From positions 1 to 64,000 of the forward strand of contig JADDOH010011204.1 of the NCBI GenBank assembly GCA_016648135.1: a DNA stretch of 64,000 bases, given 5' to 3'. The notes under the pieces were generated by a model. The model saw only the letters and a list, made by a program, of their open reading frames with translations, did no database searches and was not told where the DNA came from. The translations under genes were made by a program, and so were the position numbers. The stretch is from Agrypnia vestita (Eukaryota > Arthropoda > Insecta > Trichoptera > Phryganeidae). This document shows, piece by piece, positions 33,590 through 44,900 of the stretch (position 1 is the stretch's first letter; the number at the start of each line of letters is the position of its first letter).

Positions 33590-33870
33590 ATTTCTCACAT
33601 GTCAGTATGAACTTTATCGCTGGTTAAAATTCACACTAAAATCGCTCGTCAAATTTATTGCCGCTTGGTTACACTGAGCCACCGTTTTATTTGTGCGAAA
33701 AAATCAAATACTAACTGCGCAGTGGCCCGTCCTTTTATAGTCAATATCACTCGCGATGCTTCCAGAATCCAGTGGACCATTCTAAACCCTTTCAGCGACT
33801 TACAATTCACTGTTAACAGTGTAGAATTCTGTAAAATTTTTAAAATTGTAAATCAAAAATTGTGACTTGT
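33590..33870 (-). mobile_element. Solo-LTR-like promoter module 3
   Basis: The minus strand holds a GAA/TTC block (GGATTCTGGAAGC), TATAAAAGGACGG, and about 25 bp on GCGCAGTTAGT as initiator, then TTTAACCAGCGATAAAG. The left boundary near CACAAGTCACAATTTTTGA is guessed. A frame on the plus strand here is a by-product. Confidence 0.4.
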
Positions 33871-34619
33871 GACAGATGTATGATAGAAAGGGCGAGATTT
33901 GTTATTTACGGTTTATTGTTTAGTTTTTTGTTGTAAAAACGATAGAACAAATGAATCAATGAAAGAAATGTTCGTCACGTAAAGTATTGTAAGTTTTATT
34001 TTAAAATGAATAATCAGCCGTTCTAAAATATACATTTCATTTATTTAAATTAGCTAAGTATATTTATATATATGTGATCTTTGATATTTTTACCATGTTA
34101 AAAAAAATCACAAGCAATAAATATATGATTTATTCGAATAACCTTTTATGTACTGTTTGTGATTTGTAGCAGACGAAAATTGACTCCAGATCTTTAAATT
34201 TATTCCGTAATATTTATGAGGATATGAAGCCATTGATGTGGACGATGTTTTTTTCAATTGTGATCTACAGTCGTTTGTGAAAACAAGTTTGATTCATTAA
34301 CTTTCCTAGGAAAGGGTGTTGACTTCACATCCCGACACGTCATTTTTATCTGATAACTCCATTGGTTCGTTGCCCAATATATTAATCCCTTAAGATCAAT
34401 TCAGTTTATAATATATGTTTGAATACGTGATTAAATAAATATTTATTATGCAATCGGCTGTCAGAATTCTATTAGATGTAATGCTGAAACCTATAATAAA
34501 AAAAATACTAAACGTGTATATTAATTTAAACTTGCATGATAAAATTAAGAAAAAATTAACCCATAAAAAACAAGTTTTTATTATACTCCCTTTCTCATTT
34601 ACTACTTGAAACATTTTTT
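33871..34619. other. AT-rich stretch
   Basis: I see nothing supported here. Confidence 0.4.
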
Positions 34620-34985
34620 TCGCTTAACCTACGCGTTGGGCTTCGGTCGGGCGACGCTACGAAAGAGAGTAATAAAAAAATTCCAAAAATCCAAAATTAT
34701 ACTATAATCTGGTTCCACGTCTACCAGACGCGTTGAAATATTTTCAAACAACTTATTATTTCATATAACCAATTAAGTTAAAAATTTGAAAAATCCAACA
34801 TTTTTTTTTTTTTTTACGAAAATTTGATAGATCTTCTTGATCTTGATCGTCATCACGAGTCTGTTTGCAAAGTTTCAGCTCGATTGGATCACGGGAAAGG
34901 AGTTAAAAATGGATCCAATTTTTTTTCGTCGGACAAGAAGACAAGCAGACGCCACGAATTAATAAAAAGGGAATAAAAACTTGTA
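34620..34985. repeat. Probable dispersed element, unclassified
   Basis: Phrases such as GGGCTTCGGTCGGGCGACGC, TTTGCAAAGTTTCAGCTCGA and CAAGAAGACAAGCAGACGCC are the style of insect transposable-element sequence. The ends are not defined. Confidence 0.25.
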
Positions 34986-35005
34986 AATAAAATATTTTTG
35001 GTTAG

Positions 35006-35175
35006 CGAGTAGCTTGTTGATGTAATGATTTTGATGCTCGCCTAGTGATCTGGTGGTTGGTAGTTCGATCTTATTCCAGGACACCAATTAGTCCTTATTT
35101 TATAGCGCAAGTGTTTAGCTTAATTTGAAAATAGAATATTGAAGCGTATTCCGTGTTCGCACCTCTGTTTTTATG
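35006..35175 (+). mobile_element. SINE family S1, complete
   Basis: Head GAGTAGCTTGTTGATG, A-box region CTCGCCTAGTGATCTGG and B-box GTAGTTCGATCTTATTCC, then the S1 body to CCGTGTTCGCACCTCTG. The B-box is slightly eroded. Confidence 0.7.
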
Positions 35176-35249
35176 AAATAAAATAAAAATTATAAAAATA
35201 TAATTTAATGAACAGTAAAAAATAAAATGTAGGTATATATAATAATAAA

Positions 35250-35690
35250 AAAACGCTTGTTTTTTTTAGTTCTAGTTTTTTAGTTCGTTTTATGAGGGCA
35301 TTATAAATTTATCCATCTTATTATTTTATATTCAACAACTTTTTTTGAATATAAAATCATTGAAAGAACTGCTTAAATATTTAAATTACTTATATTATAC
35401 GGATTTTAATTTTTAAAATTATATTGCAATTTCTTTTCAAATCATCGAATGTAAAATACGGTGCTCTATTAAGGCGAAACGCGTCTCACAAAAATAAAAT
35501 AAGTAGAACTAAAAAACAAGTGTGTTTTTCTTTTAAATATTCCTATACATTATATTTTAATAGTTTTATTTGAGAACTAAAAAAAAAACAGGTTTTTAGT
35601 TCTGTTTTATGTTCAAATATGTGACTTTGGGGTTCTATACCTAAACCTTCCCTCCGAAACAATAAATTAAAAAATGAAATCCTACGGTAA
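35250..35690. repeat. Dispersed repeat R3, copy 2
   Basis: The same ordered blocks as 17090-17560. Its first part is bounded by CTTGTTTTTTTTAGTTCTA and an inverted TAGAACTAAAAAACAAG, so R3 may itself be a terminal-inverted-repeat element. GGCGAAACGCGTCTCAC is shared with copy 1 in altered order. Confidence 0.5.
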
Positions 35691-35869
35691 GTTTGTAATT
35701 TGACCCTGGCTTCATCATTACTCAGTAAAGTTGTTGCTCGCGAAAAATGGTTCTGGTAATGGATGTTAGCCATTTAAATCATATTTTGTGTAGTGACGCA
35801 TGTGTAAATATTTAGACCACATCAAAAATATTTTTTAGGTACCACTAAGGAAAATATGCTACAGGGAAT

Positions 35870-36260
35870 CGTAAATCATCGACATCTTCATCTAGTTGTC
35901 CTTGTAGGGTCGGAGATGCAAAGACTCGACGAGGTGCTTTCATATTCCCTTACTGTGCTGGTTAAGTTCATGTTAACTATTCAAGATAAAATCTGTTTTA
36001 ATTTACTTTTTTCAGTTGCATCTCCCAGCTTAATCTGGGGCGACCCACTGGTCGCCTTCCTTCCAGGGTTCCCAAGAGGATTATTCTTGATACTCGTTCC
36101 TCTGACACATGTATCTTAGCACATGTCCAAGCCATCTCATTTGTGATTTCTGTATCTAGGAGTAGAGACTCCGTACCCCGTGACGTTGGCATTTCTCACT
36201 CTGTCCATCAGTACGACTCTCGCTATCCTCCTTGGGGGCTCACACTGATGGAAAGAGTGA
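35870..36260 (-). pseudogene. LINE C-terminal fragment
   Basis: The minus strand reads RWLGHVLR at about 36125 in one frame, then, after a frameshift, SRIILLGTLEGRRPVGRPRLSWE. The pair W-L-G-H-V and G-x-R-x-V-G-R-P-R-x-x-W is typical of LINE C-terminal ends. It is dead. Confidence 0.5.
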
Positions 36261-36799
36261 CAAAGGGAAGAGTGAGTGGACAGAGTGGATAGTGTCTCGC
36301 TACTCATTTCGGGGACTGGATTCTTGTTCCCTCCATTAGAATCCATATTTGGTGACCATACATTAAGATTGTGCCTGAACACAGATTTGAAAAAAGTTAG
36401 TGTGGTCTTGACTTTTAGCTCGGATTTTCTTATCACCGCACTATATAGGAAACGTAAAACGCAAGCCTCAGCTTAGATTTTTCACTATCTATTTCACTTT
36501 CCTGCCTCTCATCCCTATAAAATGTCTGGTATTTGAATTTATTGACATTATTAAGCTGCATTTCATGTAAAATGTCATGAGCAAATAATATATATTTTCA
36601 TATTCATAAAATGTATGCATTTTCTTTAAATAAATTCACTGATCCACGTGAAAATTAAATTTATGATTTCTTTAAATAAATCGAAGGACGTGGTATGATC
36701 AGATACTACAATATTTGAGAATGACCCTGTTAAAAGCCTTAATAACCGTTAAACATGTATGAGAAGATGTATAAATGTATCCAAAGCAAAAGTGGTGTG
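36261..36799. other. Mixed stretch, possibly eroded LINE then AT-rich
   Basis: The overlapping frames at 36137-36476 show no clear domain. Confidence 0.3.
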
Positions 36800-36885
36800 T
36801 CAAGAAGAAGAATATGGAGTTCTATCCACTCTCACTCTGCCTACCCTTTCGGGGAAACGGCGCGGTGGTTAGTTAGTTAGTTAGT
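36800..36885 (+). mobile_element. LINE 3' terminus with (GTTA)n tail
   Basis: CCTACCCTTTCGGGGAAACG, GCGCGGTGG and (TTAG)n match the end seen at 19050 and 49360, where a short conserved tail precedes ATGGTTAGT-like repeats. Confidence 0.5.
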
Positions 36886-37009
36886 GTTCCCATAAACATA
36901 AATGAAAGATAGCTGTCAAAAAAACTCAGTGTATAAAGAATTTTGAAATTGAAATAAAGATTACTAAACTTGTTTGCATATAGGTTGTCGGGCGTTTCAT
37001 GGGTTATGT

Positions 37010-37340
37010 CTTGAATCAACATAAACAATCATTCTATCGTCTACGTTCCACTCTAAGACGGTTCTGTCGTCATGTGAGATTGTGGAGTTAACGCGTAACC
37101 ATGGTATCGAACATTAGCCGCAAATCTGAAACATCATAATGATGTGCGGTGATGAGTAAGCGGATACAGCATCCTTAAGCGCAATTCTTGCGTGGGCGAT
37201 TTATAACCGATCATCTGTTATGAATTTTGGAAGGCTTCCACCGTCGTCAAATTAACACTTCGTTGATTTTATCAAATTTATTTATATCAGCGGTGAATTA
37301 AATGACGTTGGCGACATCCGAATATCCAACTGGTGAAAGA
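37010..37340. promoter_or_regulatory. GC-richer block, candidate conserved noncoding element
   Basis: GTGGGCGATTTATAACCGATC, GAGTTAACGCGTAACCATGG, TCAGCGGTGAATTAAATGAC. No frame crosses; motifs suggest Hox/Caudal-like sites. Inference only. Confidence 0.28.
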
Positions 37341-38339
37341 ATTCAATTTATCCTTGTGCAACGTTAAGATTAAAATCGATGAATAATACAAATTAAGTAT
37401 TTAAAACTTTGCCTCAATTTATTAACAGTTTTAATTATTATTTGATGAGAGATGAGTATGTGGAATACTTACATAAAACGTCCGAAATTAAAGTGAATCT
37501 ATTTGAATATAAGTTTTGAAAAATTGAATTTACTAGGGAATAATACTTGTAATGGATAATTAACGTGCCGCGATTTTTGTAAAAAATTCATTGCATGGAT
37601 ATTTTACATAAGAATAGTTTTGTTCTATTTAATGTAAATCTAATTAGAATGAATATTAAATATTGCTGGCGAACAATATCTTATGTTCAATATCTAGTTG
37701 TTAAATTTTTCAATAATTTATCGAATAATATCGAATATCAGAACTGAAGAACAATATACAAAATTCAAGAAATCCATTAAACAAATATAATAATTAAAAC
37801 AAAAAATTGTTAGATTTAAAAAATAACTGTACTCTGAAAATAATTTGTATACTTGATTCACTAATATTTATTTTATGATGTTAATATTTCTCTATACTGT
37901 TCCATTTATTGCCTTATACATAATAATCATTCGTGCTCTAATATTATGCATTGTATACTCCTGTCCCCAAAAGCAAGTTTTAATTTCTCTGGGTACAGTT
38001 AAACACATATAAAAAATGTAATATTCACTGTCACTGTAACATGTATTTATTAATTTTATTTTCAATAAGGAAATTCAAAATAAAAATATAACAGTCCAGT
38101 AGCCTATGAATTTTTCGAAACTTTTTTAAAGGAATATTTTCATAATCTGGAACTATTGTGTTTCGTGTTTAGTATAGTATAGTGTTTCTTAAAAATTGTA
38201 TATGATATCCATAAATCCAAACCAGGCTATTTCGCGTGGATCACTTATCGCATGGGTCTTTTGTCATGGACCTTTTACTATGTTTCGCTCAGTCAGATAT
38301 TAGCTCCATAATTACCCAATGATGTGTATTAATTTATAT
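37341..38339. other. AT-rich stretch
   Basis: I see nothing supported here. Confidence 0.45.
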
Positions 38340-38570
38340 GCACATTATATTCAATCTAATCGAATGTAACTCCGTATTTCCGATTCTTCCGCTGCTGGCT
38401 TTCTGTGGATACTAAAATTCTGTTTCTTTTTCCGGTTCGGCTGTTTAATCGGCAGTGACATCCGCCTCCCGCCACAGCCCCCGGGAATATTCGGCCACGT
38501 TCTGTAACAAACAAATGGCTGCGTAATTCGGAAATTGCCAAATTAATAGACTTCACACATGTACTCCAGC
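38340..38570. promoter_or_regulatory. GC-richer block, candidate conserved noncoding element
   Basis: GGCTGTTTAATCGGCAGTGAC, CGCCACAGCCCCCGGGAATATT and TTCAATCTAATCGAATG. A 66-codon minus frame overlaps without domain or splice sites. Confidence 0.28.
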
Positions 38571-38869
38571 GAGATACTGCAAGATTTGGATTGTCTCATC
38601 TTATATAAAATAATACTTATGTCCTTCTGTGTGTTGACACCTAGAGAAAACGATTGATGGGAACTGTTAGGTTAGGCTACATTATAACATTATTATTATT
38701 AATTAATGTTAAATAATTAGGAAGAATATGATCTATACATTAAAAAAAATATTTCTCAATACCTATTAATATTATGAAATATAGAGATATCATTATTAGC
38801 TGCAAACTTTATGGATAACTAGTACATGAGAAAAGACTACAGGTATTTTTGGAATAGTCCATTCAAATA

Positions 38870-39080
38870 ATCGAAAGGTTTTGGAAATCAGATTTGGAAG
38901 ATATATGGAACTTGATATTGTATGGGTGTTCTTATGATGGAATTGGTAAACGTTGCATTGTTTTAAGTAATCATAGGTCGTAAACCCTGGGACATCCTAT
39001 AAAAAGACTTCCATAAATGTTTTTCTTATAAATAGCTTCCTCTCTGTGAGATTTTATAATTTACCTTTATCTGGTACATT
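38870..39080. mobile_element. Foldback MITE family B, right-half fragment
   Basis: GATGGAATTGGTAAACGTTGC, GGTCGTAAACCCTGG, AAGACTTCCATAAATG and CTCTCTGTGAGATTTTATAA match the right arm of the 55342 copy in order. Confidence 0.5.
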
Positions 39081-39669
39081 ATATTGAATAGTGATATATA
39101 GGGTGTTTCATAGCTATTAGCAAAGACTTGTAATATTCGCAACACTGAGTAAAATGTCGACACTTTGTTACTCAAAACTTGCAGTTATTATTTACAAACG
39201 TAATTATTTTAGACCTTGCTTGCTATATACAAGGCTAATAATGTACCTACCTCAATAGGAGTTTAGATATTCTAGCTACACCAGTTTTGTTGGAATGGGA
39301 GAGATTTGATAGTGGAACTTGGAAGACCTTCCCACTGTAGAGAGGGAACTGCGGGAAACCTCTCTCAGAAGAAGTCGAACTTGTAAAAACCTTCCTGTAC
39401 GTTCTTATAACGTCAGACTTTTGTTTTATTCCTTATTTTTCATTTAAGCACATACAGCATTTTGCTTAGAATGAAAATCTCTACGCGTCACTAGTTTTTT
39501 CTTACAGATCTATTTCATCATCAAAAAGATTGTCGGTAAAGTGTTAATGTAAGAGAAATAAAAGCATATCAAGACAAATTACACAAATAATGGGCAAAAG
39601 AATTTATTACGAAGTAAGCGATTTGTTTTGCCGCAAACAGTATTAAAAAAGTCGGTTCATTATTAAATG
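39081..39669. other. AT-rich stretch
   Basis: GGGTGTTTCATAGCTATTAG at 39105 may be a lone transposon end. Otherwise nothing is supported. Confidence 0.3.
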
Positions 39670-39940
39670 AAAGTAAATTTTGTAGGACCGATAGAAGGTA
39701 AGCCCTTCCACGTTTCGACCTATTGTCTAACCCATCTCAGTTCTCACTTGACAGCGCCCCTCTCTGCTCACTGGGCTGCGTATTGTTTATACTTTATTCG
39801 GGATGGCCATTTGGATTATTTTATAAGTGGCAGGAGATCGGACTACAGGGAAAAATCGTTAATTCATGTTTTTATGATGACAGATGACGTCGTTTGTTGG
39901 ACAGACCGCCGAAAAGGAGTCTTTTTCTTTTCTTTATTTT
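39670..39940. promoter_or_regulatory. GC-richer block, unassigned
   Basis: An open plus frame (103 codons) covers a GC-richer island containing GCCCCTCTCTGCTCACTGG, GATGACGTCG and TTTTATAAGTGGCAGG, and ends inside the adjoining SINE tail. The residues form no recognisable domain. It could be a conserved element or an eroded exon. Confidence 0.22.
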
Positions 39941-40092
39941 CTTTTTTTTTAATTCTTACTAACTTCAAACTAAGCTAAACGCTTGTGCAATGAAAATAGG
40001 ACTAAATTACTGGTGTCTTGGAATAACGCTTGATCTACCGACCACCAGATCACTTGGCGAGCGCCATGACAACTACACTAACAAGCTACTCA
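39941..40092 (-). mobile_element. SINE family S1, near complete
   Basis: The minus strand runs from GAGTAGCTTGTTAGTGTAG through CTCGCCAAGTGATCTGGTGG and GTAGATCAAGC (eroded B-box), then the body and an A-rich tail (plus-strand T run at 39942). Confidence 0.65.
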
Positions 40093-40194
40093 ATCGAACC
40101 TATACAGGATATGACATCACGTGTTAGACTGACCAAAAATGAATAATAACCTAACCCAACCGCACAGCACTGTGTGCAAATATATATAAAGAGT

Positions 40195-40406
40195 AAAAAT
40201 CAAACATAATAATTTCGTTATCTATCCGGCTGTCCATCCATCTGTCCGTCTGTCTATCTGTCTGTCCCCGTAACTTCGTGTAACGTCCGTAATTTCATCC
40301 GAATTCACGGCTAAAACATTAATCGGCCGCAGATGGGGCTTGAACGTCTTAGTCCGCCAAAAGGATATTAAAGATGTTCCGTCATTTTTCACGGGTTACA
40401 GCTAGT
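40195..40406 (+). mobile_element. Helitron-like element, family N1 copy E (short)
   Basis: AATCAAACATAATAATTTCG, (GTCC/GTCT)n and CCCCGTAACTTCGTGTAACG lead to the 3' hairpin CCGTCATTTTTCACGG and TTACAGCTAGTT, the best preserved 3' end of the family. Internal sequence is deleted relative to copies C and D. Confidence 0.55.
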
Positions 40407-40487
40407 TATTAGTAATTACGAAAATTATAGATACTGCCATTTGTATGTCTCTCGCCGCCACGACACCGTGACAATATTTTTTTTCAG

Positions 40488-40559
40488 GAACATTACGATA
40501 ATTTAAATATCAATGAACGATTTGTTCTGAAGAATCGCAACATCGCCAATAAAACTTGA
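40488..40559 (+). CDS. Candidate terminal exon (23 codons)
   Basis: The acceptor CAATATTTTTTTTCAG is followed by 23 open codons (EHYDNLNINERFVLK, NRNIANKT) and TGA. The polypyrimidine tract is good, but the frame is short and no partner exon is seen. AATAAA occurs just inside the frame end. Confidence 0.18.
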   Translation, partial: EHYDNLNINERFVLKNRNIANKT

Positions 40560-41071
40560 TTTAATTTATATCATTTAATTATATATTTCATCGGACGATA
40601 CGAGATATGTTAATACAAGAGCACGTGATCACCTATAAATAATTCTGGCTCCGCCCGGTGATACTCATCTTAGAATTTTGTGCAGCGGGCGCGCAGACCA
40701 TGTAACCACATAATATTATTGGAATTGAAAATACCTTTTAAATGAAAAAAAAAACGTGCAAAATGTAAAAAAAAAATCCGGAATTTTTTGGGGGTTTATC
40801 AAGTTTTCACGTATTTAATGATTTGAATTTTCTCGCGCATTTTTTTATTGTATTTAAAAATTATAAAGGTAATATTTTTGCAATAAAGTTGCTTGACTAC
40901 TTATTTTATAACTTGAAAATTATTTTTACAAATTGCAAGAGAAAAAATTCAATTAAATTTGAAAAAAAAAAACAAAGACGATATAGTTTAGAATGTTTCG
41001 AAGATTTTTCTAATCTATAAGGAATGTGAACCTCTCAAAAATTGTTGGTCTGGTTAATCTCTACTAAAATG
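40560..41071. other. AT-rich stretch with a small GC-rich patch
   Basis: GAGCACGTGATCACC (E-box), CCTATAAATAATTC and GGCTCCGCCCGGTGAT lie at 40619-40665. It could be a promoter, but there is no attached frame. Confidence 0.25.
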
Positions 41072-41491
41072 TACAGAGTGTCCCGTATCTCGGTGTCAAG
41101 CCGAAATCGGGTGATACTCATGATATTCATAATAGTTATCAGAAAAATATTTAATAAAATAAAATAAACAGTCGGTTAAAACTTGGCAAAGTATTGATTT
41201 TGAATACTTGGTTTGGTCAAAAAGTAAAATTTTCTTCCAACCTGGAGCAGTTGGATTTGAATTTTGGACAAAAGTTTACAGAAGCATTGATTCAGGATTA
41301 CAAATAATAAAAAAAATGAAGAAAAATAAAGATTTGCAGCAACATGAGTGAAAAGACCGTCACAGATTTTAATTTTTTTTTTTAAATGCTTACAATTTTT
41401 AAAACACATGACTTAGATTTTTTATATATTTTTCTGTTAACGCATTATGACTTATCTATCTATCACACGTCGAGATATGGGACACCTTGTA
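41072..41491. mobile_element. Terminal-inverted-repeat MITE family C (about 420 bp)
   Basis: The left end TACAGAGTGTCCCGTATCTCG mirrors the right end, whose reverse complement is TACAAGGTGTCCCATATCTCG. TA at both edges fits a TA target site. The interior is AT-rich without a transposase. Confidence 0.7.
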
Positions 41492-41989
41492 TATAACACC
41501 GACGCTACTTTACATTATCTCAAATATAATTACGAATTTCTTCAAATGTTTCTCCAAGTCTAAATACCCATCGTGTGTATTTATTAAAAAATATATTTCA
41601 AATTATTTTTCACCATGATTTATTATTAAATTTTTACATAATTTAATATTAAGATTTTAAAATATATCTACCTTTATTACATATAAATTGTTCTTGCGTT
41701 TAACAACGATGAAAATATTGGATGCCACTAGTGTGAGAACAAGCATTCCAAGATATTTCTGGTGATCACAAATAAATTTTGTTTTCTCATGTCAAATCAT
41801 TTGTGGACGTTACATAATTACTGATTAAACAATATTCAATGTATGTATATCATTTTTTTAAATTAATTTGGTTTAATTTTGAGTTCACTCTGAATTCTTG
41901 ATGGAAAAATGAGTTTTTCATAAAAAATGGCAAAATAAATCATGCTGCTCAATTCAACGAAAATATGCAAGTGAAGTTTCAAAATTAAA
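41492..41989. other. AT-rich stretch
   Basis: I see nothing supported here. Confidence 0.4.
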
Positions 41990-42070
41990 TGATCTTTCTA
42001 GTTTTGAACCCAGGACCATTACATTACTAAGGCTACTCTATCCATCGATCTACCAATGCATTTGTTGTAG
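41990..42070 (-). mobile_element. tRNA-like SINE head, different family
   Basis: The minus strand reads GGTAGATCGATGGATAGAGT ... GGTCCTGGGTTCAAAACT, an A-box/B-box pair at about tRNA spacing. It does not match S1 or S2, and it lacks the paired stems of a functional tRNA. Confidence 0.35.
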
Positions 42071-42304
42071 TAATATTGCAAAACATTATACGGATTAAAA
42101 AAAATAGCTGTCGAATTTATATCTACAAGAAGGCAAGGCAAGGGTTATCTAGATAATTTAGGTTTTACAGATTTGGACAGTTGTGTAAGGCCTGTAAATT
42201 TAAACTTAGATTTTTATTGCCGATGGATCGCATTTTTCTACCTACCTATAGATAATATCACAGTATACTAAGAACAGTAATACGTCTTCATACAAACTGG
42301 CCGC

Positions 42305-42470
42305 TACCCATAAGAACGTGTGCGTTCGTGCTCGGCGCCGTGTACGCACGCACTGTGACGCACACATTGACATATAATATGGGGGCACAAGGCGGCAGCC
42401 GTAAGGGCCGTGCCTTCGGTGCCATTCGAGCTCGCAGCCGCCGCTTTAGAAAAATAATGCGCTTCCTGAA
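42305..42470 (-). other. GC-rich island, possible minus-strand exon
   Basis: On the minus strand an acceptor (GGCATTTTTTCAG at about 42468) opens 53 codons (EAHYFSKAAAASSNGTEG...) ending in TAG. On the plus strand an ATG frame gives MGAQGGSRKGRAFGAIRAR..., 49 residues. Neither has a known domain. GC-richness lowers stop density, so open frames are expected. It may be a promoter-type CpG-rich island instead. Confidence 0.22.
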
Positions 42471-42629
42471 AAAATGCCTTTTTTATGTTTGTGATGCTTT
42501 ACTATGCTTTACTAAAAAGGTGTGTTAATTATCACAAAGACTGTGAGTTTTTAAAAGTCTACGTTGATGTTAATCAGCGTTCTTGCAATTTAAGTGCAGA
42601 AACTAGGTATACTTATTACAGAAATTTTC

Positions 42630-42703
42630 GGGTTTCGTGTCTACCTTATGCGTCAGAATCTCGGACGCTACGAGTTAAAAGAAACGGAGTAAAAATAAAG
42701 TGA
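42630..42703 (+). pseudogene. Possible LINE reverse transcriptase scrap
   Basis: CLPYASESRTLRVKRN resembles the P-x-L-x-Y-x-S-E-x-W-T-L motif found intact at 24165. Only about 15 residues are alike. Confidence 0.25.
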
Positions 42704-42839
42704 CAACCCTAGCGTCAACGCAAGAGTAGGCTAATAACTCGCCGACAGGCCGGAGATAAACTACTGTTCTGGGTATACTGTGATAATATGTAGTTCTAAT
42801 CCAGTATTTAAATATACAACATCCTTAAAATATCATTAC

Positions 42840-43130
42840 TTAAGACGATTCTAATAATTTATTTTATGGACTTCAAAGTTACTTTTATGAATTCCCGCGA
42901 CGCGCGGAATCCGTGGTGCCCCTAGTAACAACGCCACTGTTCTCTGGGGGCGTCACACCGGAAGATAAATCTTTAATAACGAAAATTCGCCCCACAATTC
43001 CCCAAAACTCATTTATTAAAAGGGACAGTGGCTGCCGAGTGTTTTTCTGAAATACCTACCCCCCGCCACGTCTCTATGAGGAACGGAAGTAATGTTTACC
43101 GCCTTGCCCTGTAGATTTCGCTCTTATATA
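42840..43130. promoter_or_regulatory. GC-rich block, candidate conserved noncoding element
   Basis: TTTATTTTATGGAC, GCCCCTAGTAACAACGCC, CTCATTTATTAAAAGGGAC and CCCGCCACGTCTC within a GC-rich island with no frame. Hox-type sites are suggested by TTTATGG and TTATTAAAA. Confidence 0.3.
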
Positions 43131-44529
43131 ACATTAAAAAATTCACAAATCTGAAAATCTTTAAATTAAATGAGTATAAGAATCAAAACTAGCGCACGAT
43201 CCTTTCAATGATAATTTTGGTCCAACATTGATTTATAATGACTATTTTGTGTTAAAATCGGCGTAAAACTGAATGAATTGATGTGAGGTACATAGGTTCC
43301 ACTCTATTTAAAATACATATATTTATGATGTATGCACAACATTATTTTATTTAAAATTTAAATTATAACTGACATTGTGAAAATAAAAGTTTTGAGAAGG
43401 TTTTTTTTTTAAAGCAGTTTTCATTGATGAAATTCCTGATTTTTGATCTTATTCACTTACTGTAGGTACCTATATGTATTTTAATAATGTAAAACTATTA
43501 ACATTTAACACATACCGACCATTAAACTGATTATTTTTCACATTTTAATATTGTTCGGTGATTAATAGTATCGAGACTATCAAGCAGGGCTATTAACTTA
43601 TTTTTTATTGTTACATTTTATTATTCATTAATTTACTATAATATTCATGACAAATAAATGCACTTATCTACCTGCATAGCAGTATGTGTGTGTTTTCATT
43701 TAAAAAAAATTCACATGTTCATATTAAATTACGCAATAAATATTAAATTATTACAATTACAATCTGTTAATAATTTTTTATTTTATGTTTATTATATACA
43801 ATTTTTATACTATGGAGAAGCTTGTTTAACAGATTCAAAAATTTTCGCCTTATATGTTTTTATTTTTATTAATATATCCTACTGAAAATGTATTATCCAC
43901 AAAATATATACGGATAAGTGGATCATTACTTTGTCGTTGGCCACAATGCCTACTGACGCGTGCTACTAGCTGGTTCAATCGTCTCCAATTAGTTTAGGTT
44001 AGGTAAGGTCACGTTTATATTAGTGAGATAACCTAACCTTACACATCTTTGACCCAGAACAATGAATAGGTGACCAGAGCAACGAAGAGCGTTTGGCTGC
44101 TAATATGATATTATATGTTGACATGAAACACATCTAATTATAGCTATTTATTTATTACATAATATGTAAGACGCTCGCTCAGTAATATATAGATACTCGT
44201 CTAAGGAGACCAGAAAAGTAATTCTATTATGAATAATGATTTGTTTTGAAATTTTTAAGAATATTTATAAAACATCTCTATTTCTGGGAAAGACATTGAC
44301 GTTTTTTATTTTATAAATTTAGGTAGACCTCAACAAAATAAAAAATTTAATGCATACATTTAAAAAAATGTCTTACGTATACATGTTGTAATTACGGTAA
44401 ATTGACGAACTTAATTGTCCTAGTATATTGTTGTTTAAAAAGTAATAGAGAATTTGAAATATTCGACCATCAACGTCCAACTAGGTAATGTAATATTATA
44501 CTACCTTTCAATCGGATTAATGCCGTTGA
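43131..44529. other. AT-rich stretch
   Basis: TTTAGGTTAGGTAAGG and CCTAACCTTAC at about 43992 and 44029 form a small inverted repeat of TTAGG-like units. Otherwise nothing is supported. Confidence 0.4.
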
Positions 44530-44639
44530 GATGAGGTATTGGAGACACGTGTTGCATATACTGTGGGCAGCAAGATGCACAGATGTCTCCATATTGCAAT
44601 AATTAATAATCTAGGAGAGACTCTCAACCACTTAGCTGA

Positions 44640-44900
44640 GACGAATCCTCCAATTTTTCTAACTCTGTCATCTTGCAAGAAGAAAAGATATCCTGGAGAA
44701 GCTTGTTATGGTCGGCCACGTCGGGAGTCAAAGAGACAAAGAAAGATCCACCACTCGTAGGACTGATAAAATGTTAAAAACTACAGACAACTTCTCCGGT
44801 GACAGCGTTAGATCTGTAGGATGCTGGGAAAGATAGAGGAGAGTAGTTAGATGGCGGAAGGCCATGAAAATCGCGATCTTCAGCCATGAGGGTTCAACTT
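44640..44900 (+). pseudogene. LINE C-terminal remnant
   Basis: In shifting frames: LVMVGHVGSQRDK, TTRRTDKMLK, SGDSVRSVG, RVVRWRKAM. The order G-H-V, R-x-x-T-R-x-T-D, then W-R is that of LINE C-terminal ends of the kind that finish with a Trp/Arg-rich segment. Stops and frameshifts make it non-functional. Confidence 0.45.

Noticed and set aside
41176..41409. 77-codon minus frame
   Set aside because: Lies in the AT-rich interior of MITE family C.
41990..42070. Functional tRNA gene
   Set aside because: B-box-like and A-box-like words are present, but acceptor and anticodon stems do not pair; a SINE head is more likely.
43992..44040. TTAGG-like units suggesting interstitial telomere sequence
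   Set aside because: Only about two units in each orientation; expected by chance and insufficient for a telomere remnant.
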